From: Rosistilla ulvae
GTDB lineage: Bacteria; Planctomycetota; Planctomycetia; Pirellulales; Pirellulaceae
NCBI RefSeq assembly: GCF_007741475.1
Contig: NZ_CP036261.1
Span: 3,349,798 to 3,413,797, forward strand
Direction of reading: 5' to 3'
DNA: 64,000 bases
This document shows positions 19,830-27,996 of this stretch, in pieces. A program made the position numbers and the translations under genes. The stretch's first letter is position 1; every line of letters starts with the position of its first letter. The notes below the pieces were generated by a model. It had not been told where the DNA came from. It saw only the letters and a list, made by a program, of their open reading frames with translations, and made no database searches.

Positions 19830-20741
19830 ATGGAATCCCAGTCACGCGGATTGCAGAGCGTTCAGCAATGGATGCAGGCGGTGATCACGCATCCCGAGGG
19901 GGTGCAGAGCGGTTCGCGGTCGGAGACGGCCCGAGACGCTTTGGGAGAAGCCGCCGAGGCGAGCTTGGAAGACTTGATCCTGCCATCGCAAAGACTCGAC
20001 AGCCAGCAGCGAATCGAAGTCTACGCCAACGCGTATTATGCGCGACTGTTGGAGTGTTTAAGCGAAGAGTTTCCCGCTTTGGTGCAACTGTTGGGCGAGG
20101 AGACGTTCAACGCGTTTGCTGTCGAGTATCTGCAGTTCTTTCCGTCGCAGAGCTACACACTGGCCGATCTTGGTGCCAACTTTCATCACTTCCTCAGCCA
20201 GTATCGCGACGCCGCTCAGGAGGATACAGACGCCGATTCGCAGGAACGGTCGTGGAGCGACTTGATGATCGATCTTGCCCAGCTGGAGCGAACCTACAGC
20301 GAGGTTTTCAGCGGACCAGGGATCGAACGGATGGACACTCTTCTCGGTGATGCGTTGGCGACGGTCCCGCCGCAGTCGATGGGGCGGATCTGCTTGACGC
20401 CGGCTCCATGCCTGCGGCTGTTGCAACTGGACTGTGCGGCGCATGAATATGCGATTGCCGTTCGCAAACAGGCTGATCTCGAAGGCGCGTTTCCGCAGGT
20501 ACGACCGACCTACCTCGCGATCACGCGGATCCGTTACGTCGTCCGCACGATCGAGCTGGAGCCTGGCGAGTTTCAAATCCTGCAGCAGCTGTGCGAGGGC
20601 ATTTCGTTGGAAACGGCGATCGCAAATGTCGCGGTGTTGGACGCTCTGGACGATACTGTGCTGGCACAACAGCTGCTAGCGTGGTTCCAGAAGTGGGCGA
20701 CCGACCAGATGTTTGTCGACTTTCGCGTCGCCTCATGCTAA
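19830..20741 (+). CDS. bufC: DUF2063 / HvfC-BufC-type partner protein
   Basis: A 303-residue protein whose ATG directly follows the stop of bufB with no spacer. Residues about 50-135 match the HvfC/BufC N-terminal (DUF2063) pattern: QRIEVYANAYYARLLECL, EEFPALVQLLGEE, and FPSQSYTLADLGANFHHFL. The C-terminal part (about 140-300) is a less conserved mixed alpha/beta region. In the MNIO systems studied, this protein binds the leader of the precursor and forms a complex with the DUF692 enzyme. The immediate gene junction indicates translational coupling and supports one complex with BufB. Confidence 0.9.
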   Translation: MESQSRGLQSVQQWMQAVITHPEGVQSGSRSETARDALGEAAEASLEDLILPSQRLDSQQRIEVYANAYYARLLECLSEEFPALVQLLGEETFNAFAVEYLQFFPSQSYTLADLGANFHHFLSQYRDAAQEDTDADSQERSWSDLMIDLAQLERTYSEVFSGPGIERMDTLLGDALATVPPQSMGRICLTPAPCLRLLQLDCAAHEYAIAVRKQADLEGAFPQVRPTYLAITRIRYVVRTIELEPGEFQILQQLCEGISLETAIANVAVLDALDDTVLAQQLLAWFQKWATDQMFVDFRVASC

Positions 20742-21117
20742 CGGCGTCGAAAGCTCGCCAACGTAGGCAGCAAAGGTTGAGCGTCGGTCGATGTGTCCTG
20801 TTCCAATCGATTGCTGGCGCAGACGAAAGCGGAGGTTCGTTCGGTTCGGCGTGCGATCTGTAGCAATCGTGCGAGTTGTGCGATCTCGACCAACCGATGC
20901 TAGCGTTGGCCGGTAGCGCCCGCAGAACCTGCGAAACCGCCATCGCATGGAACTCTTTGAATTGGTGTGAACGGGGGGCCGATAGAATTACTTGTCGGGG
21001 ACCTTCAATCGCTTCCCGTACAGTCTCCCATGACCATCTTGCGAGCGCGTGCCGCTCTGCTCGGCGTTATGGAATTTTGCATATATTCACACAACCCGAA
21101 CATTCAAAGAGAGCACC
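20742..21117. other. 376-nt gap, no gene seen
   Basis: It lies between bufC and csrA, both on the plus strand. The frames at 20591-20863 and 20876-21167 are shadows without ribosome binding sites. The csrA promoter should be near 21050-21100, where TATGGAATTTTGCATATAT gives an AT-rich stretch. Confidence 0.45.
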
Positions 21118-21339
21118 ATGCTTGTTCTATCACGCCACCGCGACGAAAGCATCATGATCGGAGATGACGTTGTGGTCACTATCGTCGACATCCGTGGTGA
21201 TAAAGTACGGTTGGGGATCGATGCCCCACAAAGCATCCCGGTGCATCGCCAAGAGGTGTACGATGCGATCCAACGCGAGAATCAACGCGCATCGCAATTG
21301 GGAACCGACGCAACGAAATCGGTACGCGGGCAAGAGTAG
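21118..21339 (+). CDS. csrA: Carbon storage regulator CsrA
   Basis: A 73-residue RNA-binding translational regulator. It begins with the family hallmark MLVLSRHRDESIMIGDDV and continues with VVTIVDIRGDKVRLGIDAP and the usual VHRQEVYDAIQREN helix. CsrA dimers bind GGA-containing hairpins in mRNA leaders. The ATG at 21118 has a purine-rich AAAGAGAG upstream. It is about 10 residues longer than typical enterobacterial CsrA, with a variable C-terminal tail. It is a single gene here; no flagellar genes are adjacent, unlike many CsrA loci. Confidence 0.96.
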   Translation: MLVLSRHRDESIMIGDDVVVTIVDIRGDKVRLGIDAPQSIPVHRQEVYDAIQRENQRASQLGTDATKSVRGQE

Positions 21340-21489
21340 TCTTGTCGAGCGTGTCGCTGTGAAAAAGCGAGGCCGCCAGCCGTCGTAATTTACCGCTGGG
21401 CTCCACGGTTCGATAGAACCGATCGTTGCGATCCGCTCGACATTTGGACCTGAGGGCACCCGTCCTTGGTTCACACCTACCACCCCAAC

Positions 21490-21960
21490 CTACTCGTTGT
21501 GGTACTTCTCGCCTCGCAGTATCGTGAACGCGCGATAGATCTGTTCGATCAGAAAAATGCGAGCCATGTCGTGAGTCAATGTCAGCTTTGACAGCGACCA
21601 AACCCAGTCGGCCCGTTGGTTCACTTTTGGATCAACGCCCCACGCCCCTCCGATCACCAGCGTCATCCGCGGTGTGGCGATATTCATCTTCGCCTGCACC
21701 CACTCGGACAGTTCGATCGACGTCAGTTGACGTCCGCGCTCGTCCATCAGGACCATTAGATCTTGGTCGGCAACCTGACGCAGCAGCAGATCCGCCTCCT
21801 TCTTCATCAGCTCACCAGCCGACAAGCGGCCGGGTTTGAGTTCTTTGATCTCGGCGATCTCCAGCGAACAGTAGTGCGATAAACGCTTGCGATACTGATC
21901 GATCAAGTCGGCAAAGTTCTTGTCTTTGGAGCGACCGATCCAAACGAGCTTGATTTTCAA
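21490..21960 (-). CDS. rlmH: 23S rRNA (pseudouridine1915-N3)-methyltransferase RlmH
   Basis: A 156-residue SPOUT-class methyltransferase that methylates pseudouridine 1915 in helix 69 of 23S rRNA, using S-adenosylmethionine. The family pattern is clear: MKIKLVWIG start, MVLMDERG, the SAM-loop TLVIGGAWGVD, and the C-terminal SLSKLTLTHDMARIFLIEQIYRA stretch that forms the trefoil knot. The length matches the family. It lies 21 nt downstream of pyrF, probably in one transcript. Confidence 0.96.
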   Translation of the reverse strand: MKIKLVWIGRSKDKNFADLIDQYRKRLSHYCSLEIAEIKELKPGRLSAGELMKKEADLLLRQVADQDLMVLMDERGRQLTSIELSEWVQAKMNIATPRMTLVIGGAWGVDPKVNQRADWVWSLSKLTLTHDMARIFLIEQIYRAFTILRGEKYHNE

Positions 21961-21981
21961 CCTGGCTGCCTCTTCGCAATA

Positions 21982-22890
21982 CTATCGCTGCAGTTGCTCG
22001 TTCATCTGACGGGTCGCCGCTTCGACAGCTTCCTGCCAACGCGCGTCGCCAAAGCTCTCTTTGAACTCCGGACGGGCGTGAGCAAAGATGATGTGACGCG
22101 AATTGTTGACGATCGCGCCGAGTCCCTTGTCATCAAAACCGGCAGCGACGTCGGCAGCCGATCCGCCTTGAGCGCCGAAGCCCGGGATCAGGATCCAAGC
22201 CGACGGCATCCGTTGACGCAGTTCGGCGAGTTGTTCGGGGTACGTCGCCCCAACAACCGCTCCAACCGGTCCGTAGCCGCTGGTTCCCAGCCGGTCGGCA
22301 TTCTGTTGAGTGACCAGATTGGCAACCGCTTCGTAGACGCTGCCGTCTTCGCCGCGGCGATCTTGCAGCAGCCCGCCGCCGGGATTCGATGTCTTCACCA
22401 AGACAAAGATCCCCGCCTGCCGCGAGTCGCACATCTCGACAAACGGTTCGATGCTGTCAGCCCCTAAATACGGACTGACCGTCAATGCGTCGCTGCCCCA
22501 TGCGCTGCGGTCGCCGGCACCGAGATAGGCCGAAGCGTAGGCGGCCGCGGTCGAACCGATATCGTTCCGCTTGCCATCCAGGATCACCATCAAACCCTTG
22601 CGATGGGCATATTCGATCGTTTCGGCAAGCGCCATCGTGCCATGGGGCCCCAATTGTTCGAAGAAGGCAGCTTGCGGTTTGACGACCGGAACCAAAGGGG
22701 CCACGACGTCGATAATCTCTCGGCAGAATTGGCTGAACGCCGCGGCGCGACCCTGCGGACTGGCGGCTGCCGCATCGCGTAGACCGGTTGGTAATTGCTC
22801 GAATCGCGGGTCCAACCCGACGCAAACAACCGATTTCTTGTCCGTAACCGCTTGTGCCAATCGATCGCCAAATGCTGCGTTTTCGCTCAT
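21982..22890 (-). CDS. pyrF: Orotidine 5'-phosphate decarboxylase, type 2
   Basis: A 302-residue enzyme for the last step of UMP synthesis (OMP to UMP plus CO2). It belongs to the longer type-2 PyrF group: CVGLDPRFEQLP near the N-terminus, VKPQAAFFEQLG, and the catalytic DGKRNDIGSTAAAYA motif (Asp-X-Lys-Arg-X-Asp). The phosphate-binding end has ILIPGFGAQGG and IVNNSRHIIFA. It starts at the ATG at 22890. It precedes rlmH on the minus strand and is divergent from the GIY-YIG gene. No other pyrimidine gene is in the window. Confidence 0.96.
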   Translation of the reverse strand: MSENAAFGDRLAQAVTDKKSVVCVGLDPRFEQLPTGLRDAAAASPQGRAAAFSQFCREIIDVVAPLVPVVKPQAAFFEQLGPHGTMALAETIEYAHRKGLMVILDGKRNDIGSTAAAYASAYLGAGDRSAWGSDALTVSPYLGADSIEPFVEMCDSRQAGIFVLVKTSNPGGGLLQDRRGEDGSVYEAVANLVTQQNADRLGTSGYGPVGAVVGATYPEQLAELRQRMPSAWILIPGFGAQGGSAADVAAGFDDKGLGAIVNNSRHIIFAHARPEFKESFGDARWQEAVEAATRQMNEQLQR

Positions 22891-23164
22891 GATCTCTAAA
22901 TTCGTATTGATTGCCGCGGTAAATCAAACACCCGTTTGCCACATCCGCCACGTCGAAAGCGACAGCATTAGATTATCAGTCATCGACGCGGTTGAAACCC
23001 CACATCTTTGCTGCGGATCCACCAGCGAGTCTCGCTGGTCGGATTGGGAGCTCCAGTTGCCGGTCGATTTTCTCAAAGTGTCCGTTGTTTTTTGGCAAAA
23101 CGATGTCATCGCCAGCATTCCCTTTCTGCTACGATTCCGCGACCGCCAGGACTTCGCTTTCGAT

Positions 23165-23563
23165 TTGCGATGTCTGTTGTCGCCTTCTCTCTCCAAACAC
23201 GCAACCGTTACGAGCATCCCGCACGTGTCGACGTCATCCTCGCCGCAAACGCCATCCGAATCCTCCCAACCGTCGTCATCCCCGTCGGGGTGGTTCGTCT
23301 ATATCGTGCGCTGCGGCGATGGCTCGCTGTACACCGGTATCACCAAAGATCTCCGTCGGCGGCTGAAACAGCACAATGCCGGAACCGCCTCGCGCTACAC
23401 TCGGGTTCGGTTGCCCGTGGCGTTTGTCTACCAGGAGACGCAGCCGGATCAAAGTTCCGCACTAAAGCGAGAACTGGCGATCAAAGCGCTCACGCGACCG
23501 GCGAAAGATCGTTTGATCGGTTCGGAAACCAATCGACTTGGGGAACTGGATTGTTCGCCGTGA
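23165..23563 (+). CDS. GIY-YIG nuclease-superfamily protein
   Basis: The recognisable part is a small single-domain GIY-YIG protein of the UPF0213 type: FVYIVRCGDGSLYTGITKD, with the Tyr-Ile and Tyr-Thr-Gly pair, RRLKQHNAGTASRYTR, then PVAFVYQE and the ALKRELAIKALTRPAKDRLI helix. Family members are usually 80-110 residues. The start is uncertain: the frame is open from 22571, but no ATG lies close to the domain. TTG at 23165, CTG at 23174 or TTG at 23177 would leave about 38 residues of Ser/Pro-rich sequence before the domain. An upstream ATG at 22889 would give a much longer, unlikely protein. It may take part in nucleic-acid processing; substrates of bacterial stand-alone members are mostly unknown. 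Confidence 0.75.
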   Translation: MRCLLSPSLSKHATVTSIPHVSTSSSPQTPSESSQPSSSPSGWFVYIVRCGDGSLYTGITKDLRRRLKQHNAGTASRYTRVRLPVAFVYQETQPDQSSALKRELAIKALTRPAKDRLIGSETNRLGELDCSP

Positions 23564-23638
23564 ACCGAGCGGACCACGAATTGGCCCGGCTCCCTGTTGC
23601 GTCGATCTCCTCTCACATGCTGGTTACGACACTAACTG

Positions 23639-24280
23639 ATGACAAAACAATCTGAGACCGATCTAGCGATCGCTCATTTGCGAGCCGCCGATCCCATCAT
23701 GAGCCAGATGATCGATGATGTCGGTGAGTTTAAGATGCGCCGTCAGCGAGACCGATTCGGAATGCTGGTTCGATCGATCGTCTCGCAACAGATTTCAACC
23801 GGTGCGGCGCGGTCGATTCATGCCCGGTTGGTACAGCTTGCCGGCGACGAGGGGCTGACCGCCGAGAATTTGGCTCGCTTCTCCGCCGAAGACCTGCGAA
23901 CGGCCGGGATCTCGATGCAGAAGGCAAAATACCTGTTGGATTTGACCGACAAGGTTATCGGTGGAGAATTGAATTTGCGACCGATCGGCCGGTTTTCGGA
24001 CGCCCAGATCATCGAACAGTTAACGATTGTCAAAGGGATCGGAAAATGGACTGCGCAAATGTTCTTGATCTTCTCGCTCGGCCGAATGGACGTCTTTCCG
24101 CACGACGATCTGGGCGTTCGCGCTGCGATTCGGAAACGCTACGGTCTTGAGGAACTGCCCGACGTTGCGACCAGCCAGTCGATCGCGGCCAATTGGCGAC
24201 CTTATGCATCGGTCGCCAGTTGGTACTGTTGGCAGTCGTTGGAGCACGACAAACGGATGCAGGCCAATGGGGATCATTAG
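23639..24280 (+). CDS. DNA-3-methyladenine glycosylase II, AlkA-type (HhH-GPD)
   Basis: A 213-residue base-excision-repair glycosylase that removes alkylated purines. The HhH-GPD superfamily is plain: SIVSQQISTGAARSIHARL (helix after the first loop), the helix-hairpin-helix VKGIGKWTAQMFLIF, and the catalytic Asp in FPHDDLGVRAAIRKRYGL. The usual C-terminal W-x-P-x-R-S/A region appears as ANWRPYASVASWYCWQSLE. It lacks the N-terminal extension of E. coli AlkA, like other short bacterial members. The next gene (AlkB-like) starts about 42 nt downstream, so the two alkylation-repair functions are probably cotranscribed. Confidence 0.93.
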   Translation: MTKQSETDLAIAHLRAADPIMSQMIDDVGEFKMRRQRDRFGMLVRSIVSQQISTGAARSIHARLVQLAGDEGLTAENLARFSAEDLRTAGISMQKAKYLLDLTDKVIGGELNLRPIGRFSDAQIIEQLTIVKGIGKWTAQMFLIFSLGRMDVFPHDDLGVRAAIRKRYGLEELPDVATSQSIAANWRPYASVASWYCWQSLEHDKRMQANGDH

Positions 24281-24322
24281 TCGCGGCGTCGGTTCGTCCC
24301 AACCTGTGGTCGAGAGAACGAG

Positions 24323-24904
24323 GTGGATGTGTTGGACTTCTTGGAACTAGATGATGGCGGGCTGCTGCATTTCCAGCCCAACTTTCTGCCGGCCGAAGTT
24401 TCAGATCGCTGCTTTGAACAGCTCCGCGACCAAGTCGATTGGCATCAGAAGCCGGCGCTCTTCGGTCACATGCAACCGCGGCTGTCGGCATCTTTTGGAG
24501 ACGTCGGTGTCACGTACCGCTATTCGGGGACGGTCAACATCGCATTGCCCTGGATCGCGCCGCTGTTGGAGATCAAGCAGCGGATCGAATCGGTTTTCGG
24601 CAGCTACAATTTCTGTCTGCTGAATCGCTATCGTTCGGGGGCCGACAGCATGGGGATGCATGCCGACGACGAACCGGGAATGGGAAACGTGATCGGATCG
24701 GTTTCGCTGGGGGCGTCGCGATCGTTTCGGATCCGGCACAACAGGACAAAAGAAACGAGAACTTTCCCGGCGGGAAATGGTACGCTGATCATCATGGCGG
24801 GAACGATGCAGCAGTTCTGCAAACATGATGTCCCGAAGACAAAAGCCGATGTCGGCGAACGGATCAATCTGACGTTTCGCCAAATTGCCATGGAGACAAA
24901 CTGA
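24323..24904 (+). CDS. AlkB-like 2-oxoglutarate/Fe(II) DNA dioxygenase
   Basis: A 193-residue oxygenase of the AlkB family, which reverses N-alkyl damage such as 1-methyladenine by oxidative demethylation. The iron ligands are visible: His-X-Asp in GMHADDEP and a distal His in CKHDVPKT. The 2-oxoglutarate-binding Arg follows in RINLTFR. NRYRSGADSMGMHADDE and the SLGASRSFRIRHN strand are typical of ALKBH2/AlkB-like bacterial proteins. The start is uncertain: GTG at 24323 is used here, but GTG 24329 or TTG 24332 fit GAGG at 24320-24323 better. Its stop TGA shares one base with the next ATG. It lies directly after an AlkA-type glycosylase. Confidence 0.93.
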   Translation: MDVLDFLELDDGGLLHFQPNFLPAEVSDRCFEQLRDQVDWHQKPALFGHMQPRLSASFGDVGVTYRYSGTVNIALPWIAPLLEIKQRIESVFGSYNFCLLNRYRSGADSMGMHADDEPGMGNVIGSVSLGASRSFRIRHNRTKETRTFPAGNGTLIIMAGTMQQFCKHDVPKTKADVGERINLTFRQIAMETN

Positions 24905-25452
24905 TGGTGAATCGACTCGCTCTTCTGATTGCGATCCTCATGGCAACCGAAGGCATCGCCTGCGACCTGCCGGCGAGCGAAGGAGCGATGCCGCAATTCA
25001 TCATCACGACAAAACGATCGGACGACAAAGTGGTCGTATCACAGCAGGGGGCGGAGACGCGGTTTGCGATCCAATGCCCATTCGGAATCGGTCGAGCGGT
25101 GATTCGACGAACCGCCGACGCCTGGCCAAGCGACGTGACGATTCGACTGTATTTGAAAGGGCTTGAAGATTTCCGAATCGACAATGGCAGCATCGTGCTG
25201 CAAGCCTTCGTTGCTTCGTCCGACAAGGATGGCTCCGCAGCGAAAACCGTGTTGATCGAAGGAGATGCGTCGAGAGAGATCGATCGGTCGAACCCCTATT
25301 GGATCGAGATCCGGAGGGGATCAGGCGACGTGCGATCCGAAGACGATGGCAAGCCCGAAGAACGCTATTTCGACTTGCGATTGCCCCAAGCGATCTTCCT
25401 GACGAATCCGGTGGAGCTGAAGCTGCGATGGATCGATTTCTATCGCAGTTGA
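24904..25452 (+). CDS. Small exported protein of unknown function
   Basis: A 182-residue protein. The N-terminus looks like a signal peptide (hydrophobic LALLIAILMATEGIA, about 5-19). The mature part is beta-rich (FIITTKRSDDKVVVSQQG, VTIRLYLKGLEDFRID, RYFDLRLPQAIF, LKLRWIDFYRS). No family is recognised. The ATG overlaps the stop of the AlkB-like gene by one base (TGATG), so it is translationally coupled, but export makes a direct repair role unlikely. Confidence 0.75.
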   Translation: MVNRLALLIAILMATEGIACDLPASEGAMPQFIITTKRSDDKVVVSQQGAETRFAIQCPFGIGRAVIRRTADAWPSDVTIRLYLKGLEDFRIDNGSIVLQAFVASSDKDGSAAKTVLIEGDASREIDRSNPYWIEIRRGSGDVRSEDDGKPEERYFDLRLPQAIFLTNPVELKLRWIDFYRS

Positions 25453-25465
25453 GTGGCGGCGTACG

Positions 25466-27520
25466 TTAGACGAACAAGTCTTCCAGGTCGGTCTCCAACC
25501 AATCCTCGTCCTCGTCGAACGGCTCTTGATCCGCGTCGGCGACCATCAACGGTTGAGCGATCGATGGCGCGGCGAAGTGATCTTGATTCGCAGCCGATTC
25601 GGTTTGCGCGGCCTCGGCAATCGATTCACCTTCCGGTGACGGCGGTGCATCCTCGGTCGATTCCGATTCGCCGATCGGCGGGAAACCGCCACCTGGGATC
25701 GACTTCAGATTGCTGATCGTATTGAGTTCGTTGACGACGATCAAAGCGTCCAGTGGGGTCAGCAGACCGTCGCCGTTGACGTCGAGATAGTATTCGCCGT
25801 CGAAGGGGGAATTCAGCGGTCGTGGGCCACCTTCGTTAAGCGAATTGAGGATGATCAGGACATCTTGCGGAGTGATCACGTTGTCGTTGTTGACATCGAG
25901 ACTCTCGGGAAGGTTCTGCCACGGCGACGCGTTTTCAAGGATCGGGATCGTGACCTCGGATTCCACCGAATAATTCGCATCCGAATTTTCTGTCGCGGTG
26001 ATATTCATCGTGATCGACGACGAGGGCCCGGCGTAGTCGACGGTCTGATCGTCGCGAAGCTTCAAGACACCGGCGACAATTTCAAATCGTGGATCGCTGA
26101 TCGTGTAATGGTAAGTATCGTGCGGATCGGGATCGATCACGGTCACCGGGCCGACGGTGGCACCATAGATCTTCTCCCGCAGCCCGCCACTAACGTTCAA
26201 TGCGGTAGGCGGGTCGTTGAGGTTGAAGACAGTGATCGTGATCTGGTTGGTATGTTGGGTCCCACCTGGGGCGGGATCGTCGACCGTATAGTTTACGACC
26301 AAACCATCGTCGTCGGGATAAGTCAACGCTTCGTCGTCGCGAAGTTTCAGCATCCCGTTAACGATTTCAAAGCGACTGTCTTCGACCTCGATCGTATGTT
26401 GTTCGCCAACGTCTTCATCCTCGACGTAAACGATTCCGAACGAGGTTCCGGTCGCATGTTCGTCGGTGTCGCCGTATTCGGGGCCACCCAAAAACCGGAT
26501 GGGATCATCGGCGTCGGAGACGGGGATCACGATTTCGACTTGGGAAACCTCCTCGCCAAGATCGAGGTCGAGCACTTGGACGAGGACTCTCACCTCGGGA
26601 GCGACTTCAAAGTTCACCAAGGCGGGATCGGCTAGGATCAACAGGTTGTCGTTGATTTGCACATGGTGGGTTAGCGGTGCAAAAACAATGTTTCCTTGCA
26701 GGCTGGGGGCGAGGACCGACAATTTCCCGATCACCGTTCCTGCGGGTGAATTCTCGGGCAGCGGATCGCCATCGAAGACTACGGTTTGTAGCGGAGCGTC
26801 TTTGTCGACCACATCGACCGTCAACGTGATCGGATCAGAGGCATCGCGTCCGTCGTGCAGCACATACGTCGCGGTGTCCTGGCCGACGAAATCATCGGCC
26901 GGGATGTAGTGCAGTCCCCCCGCGAGACTGATCTCGACCAAACTGTTTTCCGATTCGGACGTTTGCAATGCGACAAATGTCTGATTGGGGGTATCGGCAC
27001 CATGCTTGTAAACCAAACCGTTGGGAAACGGCAGCACAAAGGAGAGCCCTTGTTTGGTCGCGTAATGGACTGGATCGGAGATGGGTGCCTCGTTTTCGCC
27101 CGATATCTGGACGCCAAAATCGATTTGCCCCACGCTGGCGTCGGCGGTCAGGAAGATCGAATGAACGCCCGATTCGGGGGCGGTGATTTTTTGGGTGCCG
27201 GTGCCATCGAACATTCGCAGCGAATATGCGTCGGCGGGAAGATCTTCGAACGCAAACGATCCCGATCCATCGGTCAACTGGTACGGTTCGGCACCGTTCA
27301 AGCGATTGTCATGGTTTTGATCGATGTAGACGATCCGGTTTGGCAGTCCCGATTCGCCGTTGTCCTGGAGACCGGAAAGGTCGTCGTCGGCAAAGACAAC
27401 CCCGGTGATCGACGCGAGTACCCGCCGCGAGTCCAAGCTCTCAAAGCCTAACGCCAAAATTCGTGCCCGGCGTCGTTGTCGACGCAATGTTTCTTTATTC
27501 GATGGTTGTCGTGAAAACAT
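25466..27520 (-). CDS. Surface protein with SdrD-B-like, cadherin-like and dockerin domains
   Basis: 684 residues from the ATG at 27520; in-frame ATGs at 27532 and 27565 are possible. A basic N-terminus (RRQRRRARILALGFE) leads to ESLDSRRVLA, a planctomycete motif found at the N-terminus of many large secreted proteins. An SdrD B-like/Cna-B-like domain follows (about 40-125, VFADDDLSGLQDNGESGLPN). Several cadherin/Ig-like beta modules span about 135-530. A type I dockerin pair of Ca-binding loops lies near the end (LDVNNDNVITPQDVLIILN and LDVNGDGLLTPLDALIVVNELN). The acidic tail is rich in Glu/Asp. It is probably cell-surface or secreted; in planctomycetes dockerins are common without a cellulosome. 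It is alone, convergent with the exported protein before it. Confidence 0.85.
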   Translation of the reverse strand: MFSRQPSNKETLRRQRRRARILALGFESLDSRRVLASITGVVFADDDLSGLQDNGESGLPNRIVYIDQNHDNRLNGAEPYQLTDGSGSFAFEDLPADAYSLRMFDGTGTQKITAPESGVHSIFLTADASVGQIDFGVQISGENEAPISDPVHYATKQGLSFVLPFPNGLVYKHGADTPNQTFVALQTSESENSLVEISLAGGLHYIPADDFVGQDTATYVLHDGRDASDPITLTVDVVDKDAPLQTVVFDGDPLPENSPAGTVIGKLSVLAPSLQGNIVFAPLTHHVQINDNLLILADPALVNFEVAPEVRVLVQVLDLDLGEEVSQVEIVIPVSDADDPIRFLGGPEYGDTDEHATGTSFGIVYVEDEDVGEQHTIEVEDSRFEIVNGMLKLRDDEALTYPDDDGLVVNYTVDDPAPGGTQHTNQITITVFNLNDPPTALNVSGGLREKIYGATVGPVTVIDPDPHDTYHYTISDPRFEIVAGVLKLRDDQTVDYAGPSSSITMNITATENSDANYSVESEVTIPILENASPWQNLPESLDVNNDNVITPQDVLIILNSLNEGGPRPLNSPFDGEYYLDVNGDGLLTPLDALIVVNELNTISNLKSIPGGGFPPIGESESTEDAPPSPEGESIAEAAQTESAANQDHFAAPSIAQPLMVADADQEPFDEDEDWLETDLEDLFV

Positions 27521-27565
27521 AGCACTTCGCATGTGTTGCTCGGCCCGTGACGTTTCTGCCCGCAT

Positions 27566-27996
27566 CCTAAATATAACGCGTGTGCCAATTTTAAGGGAGC
27601 ATTACGCGCGGATTAGAAGCGATTGTTGGGGAGCCGCAATTACGTAGGGAGATCGCTTCGATCGACGGCTTCGAATGGTCCGGTCGTTTTCCAGGTCATT
27701 AAGGGGGGCGATCATCCCTATTGTAGATAGGGGCTCGATGCTTAGAAGCTGATTACAGCGATTTAGTTCCCGAAACGTTGCTCCCGATTTTGCGCCGATC
27801 GCAAAGACAACCGGGTTGTCGGGGAGACTGGCAGCGTTTGCAAGCTTCCCCGTCGTTTGTATTGCAAGCAATTCGCGGGGTTAGAGGCGTGAATCCCCCG
27901 ATTTGCTCGACTTTTTGGTATAAAGTCGGCATACTACTTTCTTACCGCTTTTATGGCGGAGATTTTGGCTACGTCGACTCTTTTCAGGGAATAACG
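27566..27996. other. 431-nt gap between divergent genes
   Basis: It holds the promoters of the dockerin protein (left) and the lipoprotein (right). The frame open from 27778 is the upstream extension of the lipoprotein and is not taken as coding. TTTTGGTATAAAGTC at about 27914-27928 is a possible -10 area. Nothing else was recognised. Confidence 0.4.

Noticed and set aside
22571-23164. Long N-terminal extension of the GIY-YIG protein
   Set aside because: Overlaps the pyrF gene on the other strand and has no GIY-YIG-related content; the family is about 100 residues.
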